Part shown: in pieces, positions 1 to 8,776 of the stretch
Position numbering within the stretch: position 1 is the first letter of the stretch
How the letters are laid out: each line of letters begins with the position of its first letter
NCBI GenBank assembly: GCA_900538705.1
Contig: UPZG01000001.1
Span: 620,001-684,000 of the forward strand
Length of the DNA stretch: 64,000 nucleotides
Direction: 5' to 3'
DNA from: an uncultured Porphyromonadaceae bacterium
GTDB taxonomy: Bacteria > Bacteroidota > Bacteroidia > Bacteroidales > Barnesiellaceae_A
Notes under the pieces: model-generated
Database searches by the model: none
The model's input: the letters and a program-made list of their open reading frames with translations, nothing else
What the model was told of the DNA's origin: nothing
Program-made: the position numbers and the translations under genes

Positions 1-149
1 ATGCTGTATTTTGTGTAGTTGCTGTTGTGAAGATTGCTGATGTAGAAGGTTGAGTAGGGTAATATGTTCAAACAATGAAAATAGTAGATTGCTTTAGTGA
101 TAAGATGTGAAAATAGGAGCGTACGAATATCCCTTTGTTACAAAAATAG
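1..149. other. Left-edge stretch without a gene
   Basis: No convincing reading frame or hairpin is seen here. A GTG at 107 is in frame with mnmA, but it lies upstream of the likely -7 promoter element and adds residues that do not resemble the MnmA family, so it is not used as a start. Confidence 0.5.
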
Positions 150-157
150 TATCTTTG
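150..157 (+). promoter_or_regulatory. -7 element of mnmA promoter
   Basis: TATCTTTG matches the Bacteroidetes -7 consensus TAnnTTTG. No TTTG lies at the usual 19-21 base spacing upstream. Transcription would begin near 164, giving a short leader before the ATG at 176 or 179 and arguing against the GTG start at 107. Confidence 0.5.
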
Positions 158-178
158 TTTTACTATTTATATTTCATG

Positions 179-1279
179 ATGCAGAAGCAACGTGTTTTAG
201 TTGGCATGAGTGGCGGGGTAGATAGCTCTGCCGTGTGCATGCTGTTACAAGAGCAGGGATATGAGGTGCTGGGCCTTACATTGCGCATGTGGGACCAACC
301 GAGGCACTTTACGCGCTCGTCTACCGAACCTGATTATATTATCGAAGCCCGTGAGTTGGCAGCCTCCTTGGGGATTGAGCATCATACGCTCGACCTTCGT
401 CAGCCTTTTCGCAACGAGGTAGTGCAATATTTTATCGATGAATATATGCGAGGGCGTACCCCCAACCCTTGCGTTATGTGCAATCGTTTCTTCAAGTGGC
501 GCTATCTTCTCGAGGAGGCCGATCGATTGGGGTGCGAAATGGTTGCAACAGGACATTATGCTCGCATAGTTCCCATTGATGGTATACCTGTGTTGGCTTG
601 TGGTGTTGATACCCGTAAAGATCAGTCGTATTTTTTATGGAGACTTACTCCCGAACAGTTGTCACGTACGCTTTTCCCACTGGGTACGTGGTTGAAGACC
701 GATCTGAAGGAGTATGTCCGTGCCAAAGGGTATATTGCTAAGGCTGCAAAAAAAGAGAGTATGGAAGCCTGTTTTGTTCCAGATGATTATCGCGATTTTT
801 TGCGTGAAATGCTGCCGAATATTGACGAGCGTGTTGCCGGTGGAAATTTTGTCGATGCGCAAGGCCGCAAGCTTGGATTACATAAGGGCTATCCGTTTTA
901 TACCATAGGGCAGCGCAAGGGACTTGAGATTGCTCTTGGTCATCCAGCTTATGTAGTGCGTATCAATGCCCAGAAAAATACCATACGTCTTGGAACACCT
1001 GATGAGTTATTGGCTGCACAGGCTTTGCTTTCAGGAGTGCGTATCGATGAGCGATTTGTGCAATCATCCCAGTTGTCGGTCCGCATCCGTTATCGTAGTG
1101 CAGCGATACCGGCCATTGTCCGATTGGTCGATGACGACCATGCAGTTGTTACCTTTGCTACTCCGGCATCTGCTTTGGCTCCCGGGCAGTCGGCTGTAAT
1201 ATATGAGAATGATATGGTTGTGGGCGGAGGTATTATAGAAGACCCGCGATTGTTGCACAAATATGTAAGTGCCGAATAA
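179..1279 (+). CDS. mnmA: tRNA 2-thiouridylase MnmA (paralog)
   Basis: ATP-dependent sulfurtransferase that forms 2-thiouridine at wobble position U34 of Lys, Glu and Gln tRNAs in the cytoplasm. The PP-loop SGGVDSS is at residues 11-17 and the catalytic cysteine lies in NPCVMCNRFFKW. ATGHYARI, KDQSYFLW and YTIGQRKGL are also MnmA signatures. The second-cysteine region reads ESMEACFVPDD instead of the E. coli-type STGICF, a variant I associate with additional MnmA copies in Bacteroidetes. I chose ATG 179 (176 is possible) because it directly precedes the family N-terminus and lies just after a -7 box. The S8 protease gene follows 17 bases downstream on the same strand. About 366 residues, normal for the family. 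Whether it is the organism's only MnmA cannot be seen here. Confidence 0.93.
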   Translation: MQKQRVLVGMSGGVDSSAVCMLLQEQGYEVLGLTLRMWDQPRHFTRSSTEPDYIIEARELAASLGIEHHTLDLRQPFRNEVVQYFIDEYMRGRTPNPCVMCNRFFKWRYLLEEADRLGCEMVATGHYARIVPIDGIPVLACGVDTRKDQSYFLWRLTPEQLSRTLFPLGTWLKTDLKEYVRAKGYIAKAAKKESMEACFVPDDYRDFLREMLPNIDERVAGGNFVDAQGRKLGLHKGYPFYTIGQRKGLEIALGHPAYVVRINAQKNTIRLGTPDELLAAQALLSGVRIDERFVQSSQLSVRIRYRSAAIPAIVRLVDDDHAVVTFATPASALAPGQSAVIYENDMVVGGGIIEDPRLLHKYVSAE

Positions 1280-1296
1280 TTTTCAATATATCGGGT

Positions 1297-2919
1297 ATGA
1301 GATACTCTATTGTATATTGTATAAAGTTACTGGTTTTGTGGCTTTTGTTTCTGTTGCCATTTGCTATTCCCGTGCAGGCTGGTGAGGCATTCAAGTATAG
1401 GGTGTGGTTTGCCGATAAGCCGGCAGGTGAATATTCTACAGCGTTGCCCGAAGCATATCTGTCTGCGGCCAGCATTGAGCGACGTGCTCGCCAGGGTATG
1501 ACCGTAGATACTACCGACTTTCCTGTCTCTCAAGATTATATAGAAGCTGTAGTAGCCTGTGGTGCTCGCCAAGTGGTTACGTCGCGGTGGCTTAATACCT
1601 TAGTCGTTGCCGTAGATGATACAGCGGTGGTCGATGTCATTCGTCGGTTGCCGTTCGTTACTAAAGTAGAGTGTGTGTGGCGTCCTAATACATCATTGGG
1701 TTCTTTGTCGAAACGCAAACTAATGATTGACAGTGAAATAATGCCAGAGGAGGAATATGCCGACAGTTATACCCAGATATCTATGCTGAATATTGACTCA
1801 CTGCATGCGGCAGGTTTCCGTGGCGAAGGTATTGATATTGCTGTTATAGATCTTGGTTTTTACAACGTTGATGCCAATCCAACCATCGATATGGAACATA
1901 TTGCCGGAACACACGACTTTGTGCATGGCACATTTTCGTATGATGCCGGGAAGCATGGTGCGCAAGTGCTGTCGTGTATGCTCTCTGACGTGTCAGGGCG
2001 CTATATAGGTTCTGCTCCCGGGGCAAATTACTGGCTTCTCGTAACAGAAGATGAGTATTCCGAATATCCCGTCGAAGAAGATTATTGGGTGGCGGCTGTC
2101 GAGTGGGCTGATAGTGTGGGGGTAGACATAGTAAATACTTCGCTTGGTTATTTTAATTTCGATGACCCTGTGATGGATTATACATGGGACGACCTTGATG
2201 GCCATACAGCATTTTCGTCGCGTGCCGCTTCCATGGCGTTGTCGAAGGGTATGCTTCTTCTTTTGGCCGCCGGTAATGAAGGTTCAGGAGAATGGTGTAA
2301 AATTACTGTGCCGTCCGATGCTGAAGGTGTCCTTTGCGTGGGTGCCGTGACAGCAACTGAAGAGCGAGCTGTGTTTAGCGGTATAGGATATAGTGCCGAT
2401 GGGCGTGTCAAGCCAGAGGTGGCAGCTCTTGGCTCGGGGGCACGAATGGTTATAGAAGGCTATTCGGTCATATCGGCCTCCGGTACCTCTTTTGCTACGC
2501 CTATTCTTTGTGGTGGTGTGGCCTGCCTTTGGCAGGCTCGACCCGAATGGACGGCCGAACAGTTACGTGAGGCCGTTATTCGTTCGGCGTCGCAGTATGC
2601 TACGCCCGATTGCTACCTTGGGTATGGTATCCCTAACCTGTATGCAGCTATGAATGAACCAGGTGCGGTAGAAAAAGCCCCGCAATCTTATGCTCTTCCA
2701 TCGCTACGATATACCGGCGGAAGTTTTTATCTTTCATATCCTGCCGATAGTGAGATGCGTCTTGTACTTTATGACCTTTCAGGCCGTCTTGTGTCAGAAT
2801 GCTATTTTCGGCAAGGAAGTTCTGTATGTTCTGTCAACGCCATGTCTGAGGGTATATATATAGCCGTCCTTACAGATGGATATGACCGCCGTACTTGTAA
2901 AATAAATATATTGCCATGA
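1297..2919 (+). CDS. Secreted S8 subtilisin-like serine peptidase with T9SS-like tail
   Basis: A 540-residue protein with a signal peptide (hydrophobic residues 9-24, then PVQAGE). The subtilase catalytic triad is intact: Asp185 in AVIDLG, His220 in KHGAQV and Ser398 in SGTSFATP, with the oxyanion-hole Asn327 in AAGNEG. Between signal and catalytic domain is a roughly 130-residue prodomain-like region. The last about 75 residues (LVLYDLSGRLV, then GIYIAVL and a basic C-terminus) resemble a type IX secretion type A sorting domain, so the protease is probably exported across the outer membrane or kept on the surface. It lies between mnmA and xseA and its stop overlaps the xseA start, so it is probably co-transcribed with housekeeping genes although unrelated in function. 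The substrate is unknown. Confidence 0.88.
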   Translation: MRYSIVYCIKLLVLWLLFLLPFAIPVQAGEAFKYRVWFADKPAGEYSTALPEAYLSAASIERRARQGMTVDTTDFPVSQDYIEAVVACGARQVVTSRWLNTLVVAVDDTAVVDVIRRLPFVTKVECVWRPNTSLGSLSKRKLMIDSEIMPEEEYADSYTQISMLNIDSLHAAGFRGEGIDIAVIDLGFYNVDANPTIDMEHIAGTHDFVHGTFSYDAGKHGAQVLSCMLSDVSGRYIGSAPGANYWLLVTEDEYSEYPVEEDYWVAAVEWADSVGVDIVNTSLGYFNFDDPVMDYTWDDLDGHTAFSSRAASMALSKGMLLLLAAGNEGSGEWCKITVPSDAEGVLCVGAVTATEERAVFSGIGYSADGRVKPEVAALGSGARMVIEGYSVISASGTSFATPILCGGVACLWQARPEWTAEQLREAVIRSASQYATPDCYLGYGIPNLYAAMNEPGAVEKAPQSYALPSLRYTGGSFYLSYPADSEMRLVLYDLSGRLVSECYFRQGSSVCSVNAMSEGIYIAVLTDGYDRRTCKINILP

Positions 2920-4238
2920 CATGCGATTCGCCTCATACCTATTCGTTACTTGAGTTTAATGCCGTACTTCGTTCGGCGGTGGCTGGAGCGTTCCCCGATA
3001 AATACTGGATTAGTGCCGAGATTAGCGAGTTGCATGTAAATGCTGCGGGCCATTGTTATCTTGAACTGATAGAGAAGGATTCGCGTGGTGCAACCGTAGC
3101 CCGCCAGCGAGCTATGATATGGGCGGCCGTGTATCGATTATTGAAACCCTATTTCGAGCAGGAGACCGGCTATAGACTTGCTGCCGGTATCAAGGTATTG
3201 GTGCAGGTTTCCGTGTCATTTCATGAGCTGTATGGCATGAGCCTTGCCATCTGTGATATCAATCCCACCTATACTTTGGGCGATGCAGCACGTAAACGTG
3301 CCGAGATTTTGCGGCGTCTCACCGAAGAAGGTGTTGCCGAGATGAATCGAGAGCTTCCAGTACCTCTTGTGCCGCAGCGCATTGCTGTAGTTTCATCTGG
3401 TACGGCTGCCGGATATGGCGATTTTATAGACCAGTTGCAAAACAATCCGTATCGTTACATTTTCTATCCTGTCTTGTTCCCGGCTGTCATGCAAGGTGAG
3501 CGTACGGAGGCCTCGATTATTGATGCCCTTAACCGTATTTATGCCTTTGCCGATAATTTTGACTGTGTCGTTATAATACGTGGCGGTGGAGCAACTTCAG
3601 ATTTGGGTAGTTTCGATTCCTATCCATTGGCTGTTAATGTGGCGCAATTCCCCTTACCTGTTATCGTTGGGATTGGTCATGACCGTGATGAGACTGTGCT
3701 CGATTATGTAGCTGCAGTACGTGTAAAAACTCCTACCGCGGCAGCCGAATGGCTTGTGGCTCGAGCTCATGAAACAGACCTTCGTATAGATGCATTGCGA
3801 CGTAAGGCTGCCGAGGCTGTTGAGAATCGATTGGCTCGCGAAGTCGTTCGGTTGCAGCAAAGTACCGCAGTGTTGCCCCTTGCAGTTACTCATCGCCTGC
3901 ATGCAGAGCGCGCACGTCTTCTTACAGCAGCCGCCTCGGTAGAGCGAGGTAGCCGTACCCGCTTGGCAAGCGAGCATTCGCGCATTGCATTGCTTGCGCA
4001 ACTCATTCCAGAGCGTATAAAGATGCGTCTCACACAGGAACGTCAGCGTGTAGAGGCTTTGCAGCAAACGGTAGACCTGCTGTCGCCCGATGCCCTTTTG
4101 GCGCGAGGTTATAGCCTTGTACTTAAAGCAGGTAAGGTCGTGCGTTCTGTTGAGGGTTTGACAGAAGGTGATACTGTAGCTCTTCTCCTTGCCGATGGTG
4201 AAGCCACGGCTACGGTTACAGGTACAAGGCATTCTTAG
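2916..4238 (+). CDS. xseA: Exodeoxyribonuclease VII large subunit
   Basis: Large catalytic subunit of ExoVII, which degrades single-stranded DNA in both directions. The N-terminal OB-fold region includes FPDKYWISAEISELHVNAAGHCYLEL. The catalytic domain carries RIAVVSSGTAAGYGDF, RGGGATSDLGSFD and VGIGHDRDETVLD, all characteristic of XseA. A charged helical region and a C-terminal LLARGYSLVL segment follow. 440 residues is typical. The ATG overlaps the protease stop (ATGA at 2916-2919), indicating translational coupling. No xseB-like small-subunit frame follows before the convergent terminator, although the two genes are adjacent in many bacteria. Confidence 0.95.
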   Translation: MTCDSPHTYSLLEFNAVLRSAVAGAFPDKYWISAEISELHVNAAGHCYLELIEKDSRGATVARQRAMIWAAVYRLLKPYFEQETGYRLAAGIKVLVQVSVSFHELYGMSLAICDINPTYTLGDAARKRAEILRRLTEEGVAEMNRELPVPLVPQRIAVVSSGTAAGYGDFIDQLQNNPYRYIFYPVLFPAVMQGERTEASIIDALNRIYAFADNFDCVVIIRGGGATSDLGSFDSYPLAVNVAQFPLPVIVGIGHDRDETVLDYVAAVRVKTPTAAAEWLVARAHETDLRIDALRRKAAEAVENRLAREVVRLQQSTAVLPLAVTHRLHAERARLLTAAASVERGSRTRLASEHSRIALLAQLIPERIKMRLTQERQRVEALQQTVDLLSPDALLARGYSLVLKAGKVVRSVEGLTEGDTVALLLADGEATATVTGTRHS

Positions 4239-4360
4239 TCGTGTATATTCCCAATTGTTCTTTTTTGTATGCATGTCTCTTGGATGAGCATGTTATGTCA
4301 TAAGTTTATATAGAAGGTCTGGAAATATAGTTTTTATGATAAGTAGGAGAAACAAAAAAA

Positions 4361-4388
4361 GGATGCTTCATGTGAAGCATCCTTTTTT
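4361..4388. terminator. Bidirectional intrinsic terminator between xseA and rpmA
   Basis: A perfect 10-bp stem (GGATGCTTCA/TGAAGCATCC) is flanked by seven A on the left and six T on the right, so it has a U-tract in both directions. It sits between convergent xseA (+) and rpmA (-). The remainder of 4239-4406 holds nothing else recognised. Confidence 0.85.
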
Positions 4389-4406
4389 AGCTTTTATGTT
4401 GTCGGC

Positions 4407-4685
4407 TTAGTTTAACGACTCTGTCGACTCAGTGAGAGGCTCTACCGATACAAACGAACGGCTGTCTCTTTTTTTGCGGAACACAACTTTGCCATCAACA
4501 AGGGCAAAGAGCGTGTGGTCTCTTCCCATCCCTACGTTCTCACCGGGGTGGTGTACTGTGCCTCTTTGACGTACCAATATGTTGCCGGCCTTTGCAAATT
4601 GGCCGCCGAAAATCTTCACGCCAAGGCGTTTGCTGGCCGATTCACGACCGTTCTTAGAACTACCTACACCTTTCTTATGTGCCAT
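4407..4685 (-). CDS. rpmA: 50S ribosomal protein L27
   Basis: Ribosomal protein of the large subunit, near the peptidyl-transferase centre. The N-terminus MAHKKGVGSSKNGRES and the core KIFGGQFAKAGNILVRQRG are unmistakable L27. It has 92 residues, slightly longer than the 84-89 usual, with an acidic or polar C-terminal extension. There is no N-terminal cleavable extension of the Firmicutes type. It follows rplU by 20 bases and ends at the shared terminator. Confidence 0.98.
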   Translation of the reverse strand: MAHKKGVGSSKNGRESASKRLGVKIFGGQFAKAGNILVRQRGTVHHPGENVGMGRDHTLFALVDGKVVFRKKRDSRSFVSVEPLTESTESLN

Positions 4686-4705
4686 TTTCTTTCAGATTTA
4701 CAAGG

Positions 4706-5044
4706 TTAAGCAACTATATCTTTTACTAACACTTCGGTGAAGAATTGGCGATGACCATTCAAGCGGCGGTACCCTTTGCGTCTTTTCTTTTTGAATACCA
4801 AGACGCGGTCGCCTTTTACAAGACCCGGTTTCCCGTAGTTGCCATCAGACGAAATAACTTCACATACTACTTTTGCGCCTTCTACGGTAGGAGTTCCAAC
4901 GGTAACTTCGCCGTCTTTGTCTACCAAAAGCACTTTGTCAAACTCAAGAACCGAACCATGCTCGGCACCCAAGTAATGAACAAACAATTTCTTGCCGTTT
5001 TCGACTTTGAATTGTTGTCCCTGAATTTCTACGATTACGTACAT
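4706..5044 (-). CDS. rplU: 50S ribosomal protein L21
   Basis: Large-subunit protein that binds 23S rRNA. The start MYVIVEIQGQQFKVENGKKL and the end KKRRKGYRRLNGHRQ are diagnostic. An in-frame start at 5128 would add 28 basic residues not found in L21; ATG 5044 gives the normal family N-terminus and 112 residues. It is the first gene of the rplU-rpmA pair, preceded by a consensus promoter and a leader of about 75 bases. Confidence 0.97.
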   Translation of the reverse strand: MYVIVEIQGQQFKVENGKKLFVHYLGAEHGSVLEFDKVLLVDKDGEVTVGTPTVEGAKVVCEVISSDGNYGKPGLVKGDRVLVFKKKRRKGYRRLNGHRQFFTEVLVKDIVA

Positions 5045-5125
5045 CTTAAACTTTCTTTCAGGTTTTCTCTGCCGGGCGGTGTCTTTCTCGACAGCTCTTT
5101 TTCTGCCCGTATCAGAATCAGCGCA

Positions 5126-5157
5126 CAAAGTTACGACTATTTTATTTCTCGGCCAAA
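5126..5157 (-). promoter_or_regulatory. rplU-rpmA promoter (TTTG-N20-TAACTTTG)
   Basis: On the minus strand, TTTG (5157-5154) is followed by exactly 20 bases and TAACTTTG (5133-5126), an exact match to the Bacteroidetes -33/-7 pattern. The predicted RNA start near 5119 leaves about 75 leader bases, long enough for ribosomal-protein feedback, but I do not recognise a structured leader. Confidence 0.8.
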
Positions 5158-5173
5158 TATTTAGCCTCTATTT

Positions 5174-5947
5174 TTACAGCTGTTTATCGTTTTTGTCGTT
5201 CTCGTGACTTATTCCGCAACCTTGCGATTCGAGGTACGAAAGTACGTGGTTTCCCATGCCTTCGACGTAGTAGTCTACTATATGGCCACACCAGTCATTG
5301 TCGCTTGTACTTCCTTGACGGGTACGATTATATGAAGATATGTGTTCGTCGTATTGGCGTAGTTGTTGGAGCATCTCTTCGGTGTGATAGCCGTTGCGGT
5401 GAATGAGGAGAGCCTCTTCTTGCTTGGGTTTCATATCGGGTTGTTCGCGGGGATAACCTATGGCCAGTCCGCATACGATAAATGCACCTTGTGGCAAGTT
5501 GAGCATGGCCGATACCTCTTGCGGAGCAGCGGTACGTACGTAGCCTATACAACAGCAGCCAAGTCCCAATCCTTCGGCCATGATGCGGGCGTTGCTCATG
5601 GCAATAGTGGCATCTATGGCACCTACCATCACTCCGTCCATAGTTTTGCAGAAAGGTGGTACATCAATGTCCTTTTCGTGGGCCAGGAGCCCTATCTTAT
5701 AATAATCGGCACAGAAAATAAGGAAGAGTGCACATGTCTTTATTTGTTTTTGTCCTGTCAGTTCATAGAGCTTTTCCTTCATAGTCTGGTCGTCTATGGC
5801 AATGACGCTGTATTGCTGCCCGTTATAGCTGGTAGGTGAGTTGGCTATCGCCTCATAAATAAGTTTTAGCTTCTCTTCCTCAATGGGTTGACGTTCATAA
5901 CGACGGACTGAGGTGCGTTTGAGTAAGGTTGTTGTAATGTCTTTCAT
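5174..5947 (-). CDS. NfsA/FRP-like nitroreductase family protein
   Basis: FMN-dependent oxidoreductase of the nitroreductase superfamily, 257 residues. The N-terminal RTSVRRYERQPIEEEKL and SPTSYNGQQYS form the FMN-binding region. GLGCCCIGYVR and GLAIGYPREQPDMKPK are typical of the NfsA/FRP (NADPH) branch, in which the C-terminal part usually wraps the partner subunit. The physiological substrate cannot be read from sequence; quinones, nitroaromatics and flavins are all possible. It is the last gene of the PASTA-rluD-acyltransferase-phosphoesterase-folK run, 44 bases after folK. Confidence 0.85.
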   Translation of the reverse strand: MKDITTTLLKRTSVRRYERQPIEEEKLKLIYEAIANSPTSYNGQQYSVIAIDDQTMKEKLYELTGQKQIKTCALFLIFCADYYKIGLLAHEKDIDVPPFCKTMDGVMVGAIDATIAMSNARIMAEGLGLGCCCIGYVRTAAPQEVSAMLNLPQGAFIVCGLAIGYPREQPDMKPKQEEALLIHRNGYHTEEMLQQLRQYDEHISSYNRTRQGSTSDNDWCGHIVDYYVEGMGNHVLSYLESQGCGISHENDKNDKQL

Positions 5948-5991
5948 AGGTCGACGTTTTTTATGTTATAACGGTTATTTGTATCAAGGGT

Positions 5992-6375
5992 TCAATGATT
6001 ATTAGCGGCAAGAAGTCGAAGACCTGTTTTCATATAGTCGTACTCCATGTCGCGGTTTTTCAAGACTGTTCCGTTCCACGATATGATGTCTATATCGAGA
6101 GGAATGATACCCGATTCTTTGGAGGCAGGAGTTCTGCCAGCCTCACGTTCAAGAGATTTGAAACGGGCTCTGAGACTGTCATAGCACTCTTCGGTCTCTA
6201 TTTGCAGCAGTGCGTTGGCGTATAATGGTTGTTGGGTTTCACTGGCGGCTTCGCTACGATATACGGGAGTTTGGCATATAATGGTGCTGCACTCCTCTAT
6301 TAGTTTGAGAATGCGTGCAATAGTCATCTCTTTCTTTTCGTCGTTGGCAGCAAGACTTATGAGCGCGTTGTTCAT
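5992..6375 (-). CDS. folK: Short HPPK-like folate enzyme
   Basis: Resembles 2-amino-4-hydroxy-6-hydroxymethyldihydropteridine pyrophosphokinase, which transfers pyrophosphate from ATP in folate synthesis. Family features are the N-terminal ALISLAAN, the segment QTPVYRSEAA, YANALLQIET, SLEREAGR and the Mg-binding LDIDII. At 127 residues it is clearly shorter than the usual 155-170 and lacks much of the C-terminal part (the HPR...RFVL strand region). No frameshift is obvious. It may be a divergent or weakly active HPPK; I do not know whether another folK exists elsewhere. It lies 10 bases downstream of the phosphoesterase gene. Confidence 0.75.
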   Translation of the reverse strand: MNNALISLAANDEKKEMTIARILKLIEECSTIICQTPVYRSEAASETQQPLYANALLQIETEECYDSLRARFKSLEREAGRTPASKESGIIPLDIDIISWNGTVLKNRDMEYDYMKTGLRLLAANNH

Positions 6376-6385
6376 GTTGTAACAA

Positions 6386-7555
6386 TTATGGTTTATGGCG
6401 CAACGTTATTACGGTAATTTCGGGAGTTGCACCCAAGCGGGCTGGAAGCATAATACATCCGATGCCTATATTTACGTAAAGATATTGCTTGCCTTCGCGA
6501 TATAGGCCGCTCCATTCGGGATAGCGTAGCGAAGCTAGTGAATGTCCGAATGTCTCCATTTGCATGGCGTGAGTGTGTCCCGACAAGGTGAGGTCTATAT
6601 TGCTTTGGGGTAGAACCTCGGCGCGCCAATGGCGCGGGTTGTGACTGAGCAGTATTTTGTAACAACTGTCGTTGAGGCAAGAGTATGCTTCGGTGAGCTT
6701 GCCATGCTGTGGGAAGGGAGGCTCTCCCCAGTTTTCTACGCCTATGATGGCTATAGAGTCGTTGCCGCGCACAAGGTATGAACTGCTGTTGTTGAGTAAA
6801 GTCCATCCCAGTTCATATTCCAAAGTGTGCAAAAGTTCGATATTGGCCATGTGTTCCTGGGCATTGCGCCACCTTACATAGTCGCCATAATCGTGGTTGC
6901 CCATGACAGAATATATGCCGTCGCGGGCTACTATGTGTGATAAAATTTCTTGGTAAGGAATCACTTCAATAGCCTTACGGTTCACAAGGTCGCCGGTGAA
7001 GCAGACGAGGTCGGCATTTTGTTCGTTAATGGTCTCTACGATGCGTTGGGCAAAGCGACTCGAGAAGAGAGTCTCTAAATGAGCATCGGAGAATTGCACG
7101 ATGCGGTATCCGTCGAATGAGCGGGGTAGACGGTCACTCTCTATTGTTACCTCTTTTATATCGATACGGGTGCGGTTGAGGCAAGCTCCTACCATGAGTA
7201 TTATTACCATAATACCTGCCGCTACTCCTATATAACTTCCTATCTTTCCGGTAGGCTTTTTCAGGTAGTCTATCCACGAGATGATAGTGTAGCAGAATTT
7301 AGGAAGGTACATCAGAAAGTATGCATACATGACCCACATGAGCAGGGGTATATGTGCTTGCAACCGGCCGTGGGCGGCTACTGTGCCTAAGGTGCTTAAT
7401 ATGACAAGCAGGGCAACGTGGGCATACATATATGCAGCCATAGCCCCTTTGCCCCATCGGGGGCGCAGCAACCGACGACTTACGTAGTAGTCGGCGGCAA
7501 GGCTGAGTAGACATATCGCTGCTATACCGATGTAATATTCTATGTTCCCAATCAT
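6386..7555 (-). CDS. Membrane-anchored metallophosphoesterase
   Basis: 389 residues. About 150 N-terminal residues carry four hydrophobic membrane segments, followed by a calcineurin-like phosphoesterase domain. Metal ligands are visible in FSDAHLE, TGDLVNR, MGNHDYGD, LLSHNP and SGHTHAMQ, in family order. It most resembles YkuE-type membrane phosphoesterases; some members act on lipid A or UDP-diacylglucosamine, but the substrate here is unknown. ATG 7555 is chosen because it overlaps the stop of the upstream acyltransferase (ATGA) and starts directly with the first membrane helix. A start at 7894 would read through that gene antisense to nothing useful. Confidence 0.85.
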   Translation of the reverse strand: MIGNIEYYIGIAAICLLSLAADYYVSRRLLRPRWGKGAMAAYMYAHVALLVILSTLGTVAAHGRLQAHIPLLMWVMYAYFLMYLPKFCYTIISWIDYLKKPTGKIGSYIGVAAGIMVIILMVGACLNRTRIDIKEVTIESDRLPRSFDGYRIVQFSDAHLETLFSSRFAQRIVETINEQNADLVCFTGDLVNRKAIEVIPYQEILSHIVARDGIYSVMGNHDYGDYVRWRNAQEHMANIELLHTLEYELGWTLLNNSSSYLVRGNDSIAIIGVENWGEPPFPQHGKLTEAYSCLNDSCYKILLSHNPRHWRAEVLPQSNIDLTLSGHTHAMQMETFGHSLASLRYPEWSGLYREGKQYLYVNIGIGCIMLPARLGATPEITVITLRHKP

Positions 7556-8724
7556 TGATTTGGCAATTCTTCCTCTTTGGCTATAATTTTGTTTTTCAGA
7601 GGATTGGAGTACATGAGTAACATCTTTTGATATACGTAGGTGCGGTCTTCGTTGGTAAGGTTGCCGAGTTTGGCTATCTGCTTGTCGACATATTGTAAGA
7701 AGCGTTGTTTGTCTGACTCGCTGTAGCTGTTGGCAAAGCGATTGCTTTGGTAGTATAGGTCGTAAGCTACGTAGTTGCCTTCGTATATGCGATAGTTGGC
7801 ATGTATGCGGCGGTCTATCATCTCTATGACAGATTGCAAGATAGTCGATTTGTCGGCTGCAGGGTCTAAGCTCGCAATGTAATCGTCGATACAAGGCGTG
7901 ATGCAGAAGTGCATTCGGCCTTTATATCCCATGATGCCGGTCTCCATACTTTTGAGGTCGTCGCGTTGACATTTCTTAAAGTCGGGATTTTTGCTCTTTT
8001 GTAGAAATTCATAAGCCTTCAGACTGTCGCATGGGTCATATTCGTAGGATATGGATACCGGTGCAAAGTGCAGCGCTGCGAGTCGTTGCAACATAGTCCC
8101 TTCGCCACCGAGACATAGCATTTTGATGAGAGCTTCTTGTGTATGGTCGTTAGAGTCTTTTGAACGACCTTCGCGTTGAGCAATCCATATCGAGGAGTTG
8201 CATTCTTCTATGGCGTAGTGGATGTAGTCTGAGAGGTGATGCGCAGCTTCGAGTGCTTGTCTGCCCGATAATCCGCGTTTCACAATGAAACTACCGTTAA
8301 TTCTTACCATGTCGCATATCCAGTCGTAGATGAGCAGGTTGCTTCCTATGGCTATTTGGCACGATGGATAGTTCTCTTTGAGCAATGCTAAGCAGAGAAA
8401 TGATGCATCGAGTACGATGTCACGATGATTGGAAATGTATAAGTAGCTCTTGTCGTGCTTTATATGCTCTACGCCTTCGTAGGTAAATCCGTCGGAAGTT
8501 TGAATGACCAGTTGCTCCAGCCACGGGCGGATGATATACTGTTGGAATTCATTTGCCGAATGTAAAAGTCGCATGCGTTGGCAGAAGACATCATAGTCGA
8601 CCCCTGGCATCACAGCCGTTATGATACCTTTGAAGTAAGGCTCTTCTATCAATTTTATAATTTTATCGTGAAATTCATCTTCGCCAAATGGGCGTATGTC
8701 GTCAAAGTTGCGTCTATCTGTCAT
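7552..8724 (-). CDS. Lipid acyltransferase (glycerolphosphate/lysophosphatidate type)
   Basis: 390-residue cytoplasmic or membrane-associated acyltransferase related to PlsB/PlsC. Block I is SNHRDIVLD, with His and Asp separated by five residues rather than the canonical four. Block III is IAQREGRSKD. Between them, IVKRGLSGRQA matches the substrate-binding block. It probably acylates a glycerolipid precursor, but the larger C-terminal half has no function I can assign. It follows rluD by 52 bases and is translationally coupled to the phosphoesterase. Confidence 0.8.
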   Translation of the reverse strand: MTDRRNFDDIRPFGEDEFHDKIIKLIEEPYFKGIITAVMPGVDYDVFCQRMRLLHSANEFQQYIIRPWLEQLVIQTSDGFTYEGVEHIKHDKSYLYISNHRDIVLDASFLCLALLKENYPSCQIAIGSNLLIYDWICDMVRINGSFIVKRGLSGRQALEAAHHLSDYIHYAIEECNSSIWIAQREGRSKDSNDHTQEALIKMLCLGGEGTMLQRLAALHFAPVSISYEYDPCDSLKAYEFLQKSKNPDFKKCQRDDLKSMETGIMGYKGRMHFCITPCIDDYIASLDPAADKSTILQSVIEMIDRRIHANYRIYEGNYVAYDLYYQSNRFANSYSESDKQRFLQYVDKQIAKLGNLTNEDRTYVYQKMLLMYSNPLKNKIIAKEEELPNQ

Positions 8725-8776
8725 ATGATAATCTATTTACAGCGTGAAGATATTTTGTTTTATGCCTTTATTGGGG

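Noticed and set aside
107..178. GTG-started 5' extension of mnmA
   Set aside because: It lies upstream of the -7 promoter box and does not match MnmA N-termini.
3654..4274. 206-codon minus-strand frame across the end of xseA
   Set aside because: Antisense to a clear gene, Cys/Thr/Ser-rich composition without any domain pattern, and it crosses the xseA 3' end.
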